64,000 nt of DNA from Globodera rostochiensis. Its lineage: Eukaryota > Nematoda > Chromadorea > Rhabditida > Heteroderidae. The notes below the pieces were generated by a model. It was given only the letters and a program-made list of their open reading frames with translations. It was not told the DNA's origin and searched no databases. Where the stretch lies: positions 434,001-498,000 of the forward strand of contig JAEVLN010000032.1 in NCBI GenBank assembly GCA_018350325.1. The letters run 5' to 3'. The translations under genes and the position numbers were made by a program. Below, one piece after another: positions 37,438-48,400 of this stretch (position 1 is the first letter of the stretch; the number at the start of each line of letters is the position of its first letter).

Positions 37438-37737
37438 AATTTGGACTTATAACTTTCTCCAACCAACCTAAGCCGATCAGGTCAATCATAATATCAAATG
37501 AAAGCTCGAATTGAATCTATATCTTAAAAGAATATAATTGATTTAACAAAAAGGAAAAAAGTTATTGCCAGAAAACTCCAAAAAGGACATTTTTTGAGGT
37601 TTTCACTTTTTTGGCCATAACTTTTTTAAAACATTGTCAAAAAGCAAAACGTTAGCTTGCTGATAACGCTAACTCATCGAGAGCTTTCATTTGGTATTAT
37701 TTTTGACCTAATCAGTTTAGGTGTTATAAGTCCAAAT
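37438..37737. repeat. Fold-back repeat (TTGGACTTATAAC family)
   Basis: AAATTTGGACTTATAACTTT at the left and GTTATAAGTCCAAATT at the right, about 270 bp apart. The interior has an inner AAAGTTAT / ATAACTTT pair. The tandem duplicate at 36480-36620 has only the left half. Confidence 0.6.
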
Positions 37738-37787
37738 TGATTTTGGTGACCCCGCCCGCCAGGTCTTAATTTGTGGCGTTTTCCCAA

Positions 37788-38417
37788 TTAGCACAAACTG
37801 TTTTTCTTGCGCCCCCCATCATTCGACGTGACTTGACGCGCCTTGCCGACGTTTACTGGTCGCAACTGCTAAAACATCACACTGTTTGTTATAGTTTAAT
37901 TAAAAATCAAGGTTTTCAAAAATGTTATAAATAAATTTGATCATTTTAAAAATAATGTTTGTTATCTAGGTAATCAATTGTATTATAATTAATTCATATT
38001 TTTGCTTTTTTAAGGCAATGTTTCATTTTCTTAATTTTATTGGCAAATATTCTTGCTTTCCAATGCAAACAAAACCCACATTTATGTTCTCAAGTTTTAA
38101 AACATCGCTAATCAACTGCTCCGTTTGCTTTTGCAATTTTTGAACTTCGACCAAAGTTATATAAAAATGTTGATCCATCGTTTGTTTTATAGTCGCAATT
38201 TCGATCTCCATTTTGTCGAACTTTTCACTAATTGTAAGTTTCTATATAAAACAATTATATATTTTTTTGTTTGGTATTTAAAAAGTAACTGTTTTTTATT
38301 TAAACATACATTTGATTTGATTGCTGAACTTCCGCCGTTACCGCCTTTTGCGTGCACAAATTGGCAAATTAAAATGAAAAACAAAAAAACAACAAAAATG
38401 CTCAGCTTTTCGGGCAT
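37788..38417 (-). CDS. Small secreted coiled-coil protein, 116 aa
   Basis: Function unknown. Three exons (38417-38310, 38241-38080, 37868-37788), all phase 0 with GT-AG introns. Residues 1-23 are a strong signal peptide (MPEKLSIFVVFLFFILICQF). A Gly/Ser linker follows, then a helix-forming heptad-rich region (KFDKMEIEIATIKQTMDQHF, then VEVQKLQKQTEQLISDVLKL) that should form a coiled coil. The short basic last exon starts QLRPVN. Its downstream copy keeps the frame, which supports it being coding. SPRYSEC proteins often have a leader plus coiled region before SPRY. Exons 1-2 could therefore be an alternative 5' end of the SPRY gene, since the phase at 38080 fits the acceptor at 36196. Transcript data would decide. 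Confidence 0.62.
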
Positions 38418-39131
38418 TGCTAATGGGCAGGCACTAAATTAATTATTTTATCAACAAATGATTATCACTAAATTGTAAAAATATTATTTTATAAAAATTT
38501 TTGCTTTCATTTTCAATAATTGAAGTGAGAATAATGCAATACCTAAATCTTTTTTAATATTGAATTACGCATATTTACCCACTCTAATCAATAATTGATC
38601 AATATTAATGCATTAATATTTGCATAATTATATAAAAATTTTATAAATGCAAAAGAAAATTAAAAAAAAATTAAGCAAAAAATACGAATTTGCAGAGCAA
38701 TTTTTACCGTTTCCCACAATAGTCCAGTAAGATTTAACATTAATTCCAAGGAGCTTTCACCTAGGAAAGTAGGAATGTTCGAGAGTCTCGGTTTCGGGTC
38801 TAGACTCAAAAATTTCACGGTTTTTGGGTCTCGGTCTTAACCCCAAAGGTCAAGCAAGTCTCGGTATTTTGAATCACGAACATTCCTAATGGAAACAATA
38901 AATTAACAAAAGAAATAGTAATTTAATTTCGAAAAATGAAGTTTGGACAAAAAAACAAAAGTACCGTATATACTGTTTTAATTCCACCGGCGACATTATT
39001 TTCAACCCCCTCAGAAAGGGCGACATTATTAGAGGTGGTGGCATTATTAGAGGTGGCGACATAATTTTCAAATTGTTTGGCGATATCAGTGATGGCGAAG
39101 ATGATGAATTATTTTTTTTAGAACACTCATA

Positions 39132-40620
39132 CCGTATATGCTCTTGTAATTCCACATGTGGAATTATTTTTCAACCTCCTCAGAAAGGGCGGAATTATTA
39201 GAGAGTGTGGAATTATCAGAGAGTGTGGAATTATTTTTCAAACTGTTTGGCGATATGTTCTTTCTTTCATGAAATTTACCTTCATTTCACCCAATTTCAA
39301 TACTTCACTCATTTCAACCCATCAGTTTTAACATGGATTCAATTTGTTGTGTCTGCAAACTTAAATATCAAGGAAGTCACCAATGCTCCAGCTGCAAGAT
39401 GCCATGCCACGCAATTTGTGGTGATGCAGCTGATGAAGAAGGCTACGGCGCTCAAGTAGTCTGCTTCATCTGCAAGAATAAGGAGTCCGGAATTGCCGCA
39501 AAGTACCGACCTATTGTTATTGAAAATTAATTAAGAAGTTATTTTAGCGATCAGAACGTGGGTGAAAAAGATGAGGACGAGCCTCAACTACACGATGACG
39601 ACGATGGCATACTAGTTGATCGAAAACGCTACCGACACAACGATGCAACGAAGAAACTGGACGCAATTGAATGGGCGTGGAAGAATTCAATCAAGTCAGC
39701 AGCAAAGAAGTTCCGCGTCAACAGAAAGTCAATTCAGCTATGGATGAAGCAAGAAGACAAACTAAAACAGCAAATGTAACTGTTCTCTTATTTTGTGCTA
39801 TTCGTACAGTAAATATTTTTAGGAACTCAGGTGGGGGAAAACGCAAACGACTCGATGGAGGAGGACGCGCAGTTCAGCATCTGAACATCGACACCACACT
39901 GGCCGACTGGATCAAAGAAATGCGGCTGAACAAAAAGCCCGTGACCAGAAGCATCATCAAGAACAAGGCGGCTGCACTGTTCGTCGACACTGACATTAAG
40001 GTAAGGAGCAGGAGTATACCGCTGCCGGAAATCCGAAGGCTCCAGCATTGGAAGTCGTTCTCGACTGGGTGGATCGATCATGGCAGGAGCTGTCCAAGGA
40101 GATGATCATCAAATCCTTTGAAGGTTTGCACACTTTCTTATTTGAACCATATCAATGTACAATAAAGTGTGTGGTCTCGCCACGACGAGCGACGGATATG
40201 GGGACGATCGCATCAACTGCTTCAAGCCGGATGGATCAATTGGAGCACGAGGAATTGAACTTCTTCGTGAGTTCAGAGGCAAAAAGACGATGAAGGACGG
40301 ACGAAATGATGTCGAAGAAGCGGGCTTGTCAGAAGATGAGAATGATGTGGAGCTTGGTGGTGTTGGCGATGACGATGAATTATTTTTTCAAATTTAGAAC
40401 ATCATAGTTTTATCATTATTCCTTTCCCGTTACATCTCGTCAAATTTTACTCAATGATAAAATTGGAATCAAATCATTAAGAGGTGGGGAATTATTAGAG
40501 AGGCAGGAAGTGCGGAATTATTAGAGAGTGTGGAATTATTTTTCAACCTCCTCAGAAAGTGCGGAATTATTAGAGAGTGTGGAATTATCAGAGAGTGTGG
40601 AATTACAAGAGCATATACGG
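39132..40620 (+). mobile_element. Inner TA-flanked pogo-like transposon, internally deleted
   Basis: TACCGTATATGCTCTTGTAA at the left pairs with TTACAAGAGCATATACGGTA at the right, flanked by TA. It encodes the 305-aa protein described in the CDS entry 39333-40397. Arms repeat GGAATTATTAGAGAGTGT words. Confidence 0.8.
39333..40397 (+). CDS. Pogo/Tigger-like transposase relative without catalytic core, 305 aa
   Basis: Five coding segments (39333-39502, 39548-39775, 39823-40000, 40012-40123, 40168-40397) stay in one frame. The N-terminus has a Zn-finger pattern: C-x2-C, C-x2-C-x4-H-x2-C, then C-x2-C (residues 5-48). Next is a psq/CENPB-like HTH (AIEWAWKNSIKSAAKKFRVN, then IQLWMKQ), then a second CENPB-type DNA-binding half (LADWIKEMRLNKKPVTRSII). 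The sequence then jumps, after only 11 bases (gtaaggagcag), to a typical transposase tail (LDWVDRSWQELSKEMIIKSF, then CGL). The DDE catalytic region, usually ~200 aa, is absent. The protein can at most bind DNA. The 11 bases look like the donor of one intron fused to the acceptor of another, as left by an internal deletion. Confidence 0.72.
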
Positions 40621-40811
40621 TAGTTTATGTATCCATTTTCCCCGTTACATCATCAATTTTACCCAGTGGAAGAGAAATGATAAATTTGGATTCGTAATGT
40701 TAAATGGGGGGGCGACATTATTACAGGGAGTGACAGGCGACATTATTTTCCAACCTCCTCAGAAAGGGCGACATTATTAGAAGGGGTGGAATTAAAACAG
40801 TATATACGGTA

Positions 40812-42865
40812 TTCAATATTTAACAAAACAAAAGTTTCCACAAAAGATAATCTGCTCTGGTCGGCTATTCTTCTTTTTATTCGTATAATCATTAATTTTT
40901 AGCTTATCCAATTAGCAGACGGCCTCGAAAAACTGTAACAATAAAAAAAGTTATATTTTAGATCAGGGGTCGTATGGAAATATTTTCAAAATCAGTAGTT
41001 GAAATGGTATCAGATTTTAGGGCCAAAATCAGTACAATTTTAAAAATTTTTAAATTATAATAAATATTATTTTTTCGCATTAAATGTGTGTTTTTTAATC
41101 ATATTTCTCTCGACCAACAATTCTTCTCAACAATTTATACAATAAAATTCGGAACAAATGTGATGTACATTTTGAGCACTGTGCAATTCAACGGTGTTGA
41201 ATTTTACTTCAATAATTTTTATGAAAATTTTTGACCAAATTTATTAAAAATTATCGAAATTCAGTGATCTTTTTTATGTATATTTTAAACTTTTGGGCGG
41301 GGAGGGGAGATCGGTGGTGTCCAAAATTTAGATTGAATTTGTTAAGAATGGTTCAAAAAATTGCAAAAATCAACGTTTTTTTACCAAAAAAAAATAATGC
41401 CTGGTTGAATTTGTTAAGAATGATTCAAAAAATTGCAAAAATCAACGTTTTTTTACCAAAAAAAAATAATGCATGGTGCATTTTTCTTAAAAATTGCTAA
41501 AAAATGCCAAAAAAGTGATTTTTTCTAAGATTTTAAATTAATAAATATTTGTTTGTGATAAAAAATCCTTTACGCCCGAGAAATCCGTACAAAATCAGTA
41601 CGCCGAGCTTAAATCAGTACATTTCTAATAAATAATTAACCCCTGGTTTAAATTCTTTAAGCCAAATTCACTAACTTTTAAAATTGAGAAGGCATCTCAA
41701 GCTCACAGAATAAAAAAACCATTTCGCCGATGCGGATCCGAATCCAATCTACCCCTCACCACACTACACCACACTAGTGTCGGGTTGAGGCAAATCGTAA
41801 AAAATATCCTTTTTCAAAAATTCCGAAAAATACCGCGGCCATACCGAAAAATGCCGCGGTATTACCGTACCGTGACGAACACTAGTAAGTACCCCTTCCC
41901 GAATTTGTTCAAATTTCACCGAAATAGGCATTGTGCCGAAACTTTCACTTAACGGGCATTTCGCCTAGGCAGGGAGAGACGACGAGCTACGGAAGAAGTC
42001 CGCGCGTGACCCGGCTGGAGGTCTCGCGCGCGGAGTCACCGGGCTCGCCCACCCCCAGTGACTTTCCGGGCCCAGTAAAGCCGGGACCGGGACCAAGATT
42101 TCTGAAATGATGATTTAAAGCGGGTTTTGAATCGATTGAATTTTTTGAAATAATAAAAAACCGACTTTTTTAAGTAACAAAAGTTGGAATAATGAAAGGC
42201 CGCTGGCGGAATAATTTTCGACAAATTTTGACCAAAACAAAAGGGTCCCGCTATGGTTTTGCAAAGTTTGAGGAGCCATAACTTTTTTCATAGTTGCTTC
42301 CGCGCAAAAATTTTTGCAGGTTCGTGCTCAGCTTGATGAGAGGAATCGATTGGTATATGTTTCGACAAAAAAAAACATTTGGTGTCATCAAACGACCATT
42401 TTTTCCCTCTTTACTCCTCCACCCTTTTGCACTTTTCCCCTTTTTGACATTTTTTTTTACCTTCTAACATTTTTCCTTGTGGGCATTTTGCCCTTTTGGC
42501 CACTCGCGTTCACACTCCCTTCTCTCTCTCTCTCTTTCTCTTCCTTGGCCACTCGCGTTCACACTCCCTTCTCTCTCTCTCTCTTTCTCTTCCTTGGCCA
42601 CTCGCGTTCACACTCCCTTCTCTCTTTTTCTCTTTCTCTTCCCCCTTTGTCACTCGCGTTCACACTCCCCTCCTCTCTTCTCTTTCTCTTCCACTTTCCC
42701 CTCGCTCTTTTTTCTTTACGCTCCCACGCCAATTGGACAGCGCTGCGCAGCGCGGCTGGCAGCGCAGCCATTTGTCAAATCTCTGCCGCCCCCTCCCATC
42801 TTCTCATAAATAATAAATTAATTTTATTTTCAAAATTGTTTTTTTAGCAAATTTTGCAAAATAAA
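40812..42865. other. Spacer with repeats, no gene seen
   Basis: 40975-41651 is bounded by CAGGGGTCGTATGG and ACCCCTG, with flanks TTTTAGAT and GTTTAAAT (6/8), probably an old hAT-type element. 41330-41475 holds two copies of a ~72-bp unit. 41760-41885 has worn GTGTCGG / CGAACACTAG ends. 41960-42060 is a GC-rich island with no clear frame. Confidence 0.5.
42490..42700. repeat. ~50-bp tandem repeat with TC microsatellite
   Basis: Four copies of a unit made of GGCCACTCGCGTTCACACTC plus a C/T-rich CTCTCTCTCTTTCTCTTCCT tract, just upstream of the broken FKBP copy. Open frames here encode only Ser/Leu-rich repeats and are not credible. Confidence 0.75.
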
Positions 42866-43214
42866 ATGGCAACCGCGGAAGGCGTCATTGACCTGAACAA
42901 GGAGAAGGACGGTGGCATCGTCAAGCGCATTTTGTGCGACGGTGGGGAGCAGGGCTGCGGCGGTGGGGAGCAGGGCTGCGGCGGTGGGGAGCAGGGCTGC
43001 GGCGGTGGGGAGCAGGGCGTGCACCCGGTCAAGGGGGACACGGTATCAATCAAATTTTGTTTAAATTTTTCAAAATATAGGGGGTGAAACCAACTATAAA
43101 AAAATCGAATTTTTAAGAAAATTTCCAGGTTCACGCGGTCGGCGCGGACATGGCCGGATTGGAGTACGCGTTGGGCGAAGGCACGGAGCAGCAGTTGCCG
43201 GACGGCGTGGACAA
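42866..43214 (+). pseudogene. Truncated FKBP copy with 21-bp in-frame repeats
   Basis: A partial duplicate of the FKBP gene at 45456, including about 20 bp of its 5' flank. Exon 1 (42866-43042) starts [20 protein letters not shown] and has gained three extra copies of a 21-bp unit, giving repeats of GEQGCGG. It joins in phase to 43129-43214, which matches exon 5 of the real gene ([10 protein letters not shown], then LEYALGEG) with a 21-nt deletion. Exons 2-4 of the first PPIase domain and everything after exon 5 are missing. A protein from it would lack both FKBP active sites. Confidence 0.8.
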
Positions 43215-45455
43215 GTCGGACAAAAAAATTGTACTTTTTTTTATGATTTTAAATTTTTGAAAAGTCCTTTTTGGCATCTTTAAAAGGCTAAAAAGGGCCA
43301 CTCAGCAAAAATGATTAATAAAAAAATGTTTTTCTTGCCAAAATTCTTACTAAATTTGGTCAAATTATTGTTTCAATTTTTAGGGGTGCATTTTCTTTTT
43401 ATTTAATTTTTGTTAAGAAATTTTCAAAAAAGGTAATTTTTTGCTTTTGCAAATTCTGTTTTACTTTAGGGTGGGGAGAGGGGGGAGGGGGGGGGGAAGC
43501 CGAGAAAATTTTTTGAATTTTTGACTCAATTTGTTAAGAGATTTTCAACTAAAATTTTAAAAATACGGTAATTTAATTGCCAATCAGTACCTAGTATTTG
43601 CTTTAGGCAATTTTTCACTTTTAATTTAGACTTTTTAAGGGCATAAGCAAACCCAGTGAAACAACTGAGCAACTCCAAACGGAGCCAAAAACTTCTCAAA
43701 ATGTAATTTGTGGGCAGGCGACCACAAAAAGTTCTAAATTTAGGCTCCCATTTTGTCAAAATCTCACAAACGGAGACTGCGCCGTAAAAGTAGAGTTAAT
43801 TAAGCGTAATTAAATTTGTAACTTTATATTTTTTAAGAGTTTAAAGAGTGCAACTCGATACAAATCAGCAAGAATGGCAAAAAACTATTTGTTCCCCCAT
43901 ATCGTAAATAATTGTTGTGGCTTTATGTATTTAAATAATAAAATTGTTGCAAGCTTCAATTTATTCAATTCCTATTGATTTTTATTATATTTGCTTTTAA
44001 TGCTGAAATTTAATCGGTCCCACGACAATAATCCTCACAAAGAAACGATCAAAAGCCAACATCATCGACTGATCACATCGCCATGAGAATGAATGTTCGA
44101 GAGTTTGAATATTTGGAAATAGGGTTGAGCGGGACCGGGACTTTTGGGAAAAACCGGGACCGGGACTTCCCGGGACCAGAAAACCCGGGACCGGGACCAA
44201 CATTTTCAACCGGGACCGGGACTAACCGGGACTTTTCAAGGGAAAATTTTTTTTGTAATGTTCAATAGTAAAACAAAAAAATTTTTTGTTATTCAAAATA
44301 TCTTCCTCATTGTCTTTAACTTCAATTTTATCGTATCATTTTTTGAGATTTACTTTTAGGGAGGGTGGGGGTCGGCGGTGCCGATAGGCGCCGCCGAAAA
44401 AAATTTTTGAAATTTGACTCAATTTTGTTAAAGAATTTCATCAAAATTTTAGCAAAATTATGTATTTTGCTTCGAAATTTAGAGAAAAAAACTGGTTTAC
44501 GTAAGAGTGAAGGATAACCGGCGGTGCCGACAGGCGCCGCCGGAGAAATTTTTACAAAAATTGGCAATCTTTGTTAAGCTGAAGCAAAAATTCAGGAAGA
44601 TGTGATTAATTTATTTCAAAAATTCTTGTTTTAGCTTAATTAAAAAATATATATATATTTAAAATTAAAATATTTTTATTATTAGGGGAAGAAAATCATG
44701 TGAGTAGAGGAAAAAGAATAAATAAATGTTTGTACTCAAGCGGACTCTAACCCGACACGGAAGACAAACCACTAAGACACCGAGTTCTTTGGGGAGCACT
44801 TGTAAAAAAGATTGAAATTGTCGCTCGATGATGCCATCATTAGGGGTGTAAATTTAGTCCCGGTTGGTCCCGGTCCCGGCGGGACCAAAAAACCGGGACC
44901 GGGACTTTCAGATTTTAAAAAGTCCCGTCCCGACCGGGACCTGAAAAAACCGGGAAATCCCGTCCCGGTCCCGCTCAACCCTATTTGGAAATGTTGGATG
45001 TTCCAAAACATCGGGCTGCCGCGTCATTAGAGGGTGTCTGTTAATTTGTTTAAATAATTTTGGCGTTATGATTTACACAAATTAATTAATTCGCTTGCTT
45101 TTCTTTTTTGCCGGCCATGGGGTAGAGTGCGGCAAAATCGGATTTGCGGATCCCGCTGCGGGATTACAAATCAAAATCTCGTGCGTTAACCGTGATTGAC
45201 AATGGGGGGGGGGGGATTTTTTTTTTGTAATAGTCTCTCGCAACCGGGAGTCTGAACGAACCAAAAACGAACCCTGGTCAAAACTGATTCAAAAAAAAAT
45301 CGCTTTAAATCCCCAAAGCGGTTACGTCATTATTCTTGTTTTACCTTACAATTAAAAACATGCATTTCTTTTTCAAAAAACGGGCCCTATCGAAAACTAG
45401 ACAACAAAAAAAGGTTTAATTTCAATTTTACGATTTAGCAATTTTGCAAAATAAA
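43215..45455. other. Spacer between the FKBP copies
   Basis: Contains the hAT-type element 44120-44983, a C/G-run at 43470-43497, two GC-rich hairpins (44368-44395, 44519-44543) and a possible tRNA-like fragment near 44735-44795. No gene seen. Confidence 0.55.
44120..44983. mobile_element. hAT-type element of CGGGACCGGGAC repeats, 864 bp, TSD TTTGGAAA
   Basis: TAGGGTTGAGCGGGACCGGG at the left and exact complement at the right, with perfect duplication TTTGGAAA (44112-44119, 44984-44991). Both arms are chains of GGGACC. The middle (44230-44840) is unrelated and contains two GC-rich hairpins. It is therefore either a nested insert or the element's own filler. Confidence 0.86.
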
Positions 45456-48400
45456 ATGGCAACCGCGGAAGGCGTCATCGACTTAAGCAAGGAGAAGGAC
45501 GGTGGCATCGTCAAGCGCATTTTGCGCGACGGTGGGGAGCAGGGCGTACACCCGGCCAAGGGGGACACGGTTTGGTTTACCAAAAAAAATTTTTTTGTAA
45601 ACATTTAAAAAAAAATTGAATTCTTAGCGATGTCTATTCAAAATTTCGCAAAATTTTTTTTTATTTTTTAGGTTTACGTGCACTACGTGGGCACTCTGAA
45701 GGACACCGGGGAGAAGTTCGACTCGAGCCGAGACCGAAATGAACCGTTCAGTTTCACGTTGGGCAAAGGCCAGGTTTGTGTGGATTTATAAAATTTAAAT
45801 TACATTTAAGTTGGCACTTTGAATTTATTAATCTGAAAATTTGAATCCGTTTAATTTTGTCTCCACAATTTAGTTTTTTTTTAACTTTATGGAAAGTTTA
45901 GGTTATCAAGGGTTGGGATGTCGGTGTTGCGTCAATGTGCCGGGGCGAACTGGCACAGCTAGAGTGCCGTGCGGACTATGGTAATATTTGGGATTTTTGA
46001 TAAAATTCAAAAAAAACAATTTTTAAATGCTAATAGAAAATTGGTCAAAAAATTTGCAAAATTAGCCGTTTTTTTTGGCGTTGTTGTACACTATAGTAGC
46101 GTTCGTTCCCCGTTGAAAATCTCTTTAAGCCCCCCAGATTCTTATTAGAAATTTCTTTTAAAAAAATCAGCAAAAAAACGGATTTTTTTCATAGCCTACG
46201 GCGACACCGGTTCCCCGCCAAAAATACCCGGCGGCGCCACCCTGCTGTTTGAGGTGGAATTGTTGCGCTGGGAGGGCGAAGATTTGTCGCCGGACCGCGA
46301 CCGTACCATCACCAAGTCGGTGATTGTGGCGGGCGAGAAGCACAACTGTCCGGCTGACAACGCGACGGTGAAGGTATTAAACAAGAAAAAATGGAGGGGG
46401 GGGGGGGAGTATTGAAAATAGAAATTAATACTAATTAAATATATTCAAAAAATGCTTTAATAACGATTTTGGACAAAACAAAACAACAACAAATTAAATT
46501 AAAGAAAACCACAAAAATTTATGAATGTTTTTTTTTCTGGACTATTTTTAAAATATTTTTACTCGACTTAACAAAAAGCCTAAAAATCGTCAAAATTATA
46601 CATTTTAGGTAGGAAAAGCACCAAAGAGAGCAACAAACAAAAAATTTTAAAATGACAAATTTTTTGAAAAATAAAAAAAAATTTGTCTCCAGGTCCACGC
46701 GGTCGGCGCGGACATGGCCGGACGTGTGTTCTACGACCGCGAGTTGGAGTACACGTTGGGCGAAGGCTCGGAGCAGCAGTTGCCGGACGGCGTGGACAAG
46801 TTGGGCAAACAAAACAAAAATTTTGAAAAAAAAAATTTGTTTTTTTTTTGTTTGTTAGGGCTCTTCGCCGTGTGGCCAAAAGCGAAAAGTGCCGCGTGAC
46901 GTTGAAGGCCCAGTTTGGGTACGGTGCAAATCCGCCGGCCGAGTTTGGGCTGGCCCCATGCGCGGACGTCATGTTCACGCTGTTCCTCAAGGACTTTGAG
47001 AAGGTGGGCGGGCGGGCGCAATTATTAACAAAAACAAATTTGTTTTGTTTTGTTAAGGAAATGGGAAAATTTTTGGGTTTTTAATGAAGAAAAAATTTTA
47101 GAGTTTTAAGTCTCGAATTTAAATACATTTTTTTGTTGTTGCAATGCCTTGTACGCACTGGCGTATCCAGGGGGGGGGATCAGGGGAATTCCCCCCCCCG
47201 AAATGAAATTTGAGAAAAAAAACCATAGGGGGGACCCTTTTGTTTTGCACTTTGACATTTTTTTGACCAATTGCCATCTGAGCGCCGCGCTCAGATGGAT
47301 CAATTCCCCCCTCCGAAATTTTTTTCTGGCAACGCCCCTGCTTGTACATGTCGGCAATGAGGGATATTTTTGTACAGAAGTTTCGAAATTGGTCTATAAA
47401 ATAATTAATATGGTGTTTTATTGGTCTTTTGAAAAAAAAAATTAGTTTTACGAGACACTTGTGGAATGAAGCGCAAAAAATGTTTTTTACAATAGGGCGG
47501 GACTGAAGTTTCATTAAAAAATTGTTCAATTTTGTTTTGTTTTTTTGCGTAGGTCAAGGCCAGCTGGGAGCTGCTTGACGAGGAGAAGCTGGAGCATGCG
47601 CTGAAGCTGAAAGAGCGCGGCACCGAGTTCCTCAACCAGGGCAAGCACAAATTGGCACTGGCAAAGTATCAGGTGCAGCAACAAAAAAAAAACAACAAAA
47701 TGTTTTTTTGAATATTTAAATAATTTATTCGGCACAAATCCGTGAATATATTGCGATGACCCCGTGTGGTCGTCGGGATTAGAATTTCTGGACACGAATC
47801 CCGGCATTTTTGGCAATGACAGCCTGGCCTTGGAGCATTTTTAAAGCACGGGAGACTTACTTACAAATTCGTTTCCAAAAAGAATCTAAACTCTTTTTTT
47901 ACAAGGACAAAAATTCCGCAATTTTGAGATGAGACTTGTCGGGCCAAAATCTATCGAGATACGACGATACGGGGGAATTCCTGCCTGGACTCCCCGAAAA
48001 AAACCTCAAAATTTTTTTATTAAAATTTAAAAAAAATAGGAAAGCTCCGGAGTTAAATTACCCAAAGAAAATCCTCCAAAAGCACACAGTTTAGGCAGTC
48101 ATCTCGTTGCTGGAGTTCGCAAAACCCACCAAATCCATCGACGACGAGGCCGGCAAGGCGTTGAAGGACAAATTTGAGCAGGCATTCATCGCGGCACTGG
48201 TGCGCGCGCGCAGTTTTTGGCATTAATTAAATATTTTTTGATGGAATTTTTCCGTTGATGGGGGGTGAGGGGTGGGGGTTAGTTTAATGTAGGGTTTTGT
48301 ACGGGACAGGATCCAGTACTGAAATGTTTTATTTTTTTCTATTTTGGTACTGAATTTTTGTTCCCGGGTTTTCAAAATTCCTTCTAAACCCCCTCATAGA

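Larger units (their letters stand above)
38964..40809. mobile_element. Outer TA-flanked element with CCGTATATACTG ends
   Basis: TACCGTATATACTGTTTTAA at the left pairs exactly with TTAAAACAGTATATACGGTA at the right, with TA on each side. Between its ends and the inner element are chains of GCGACATTATTAGAGG. It has been opened by the insertion of the 39132-40620 element, so it is a nest of two relatives. Confidence 0.78.

Noticed and set aside
39333..40397. Functional transposase
   Set aside because: No DDE catalytic region; the frame passes straight from the DNA-binding part to the C-terminal tail.
42314..42847. Ser/Leu-rich frames with a possible leader
   Set aside because: Composition comes from the TC-rich 50-bp repeats; three overlapping frames are equally open.
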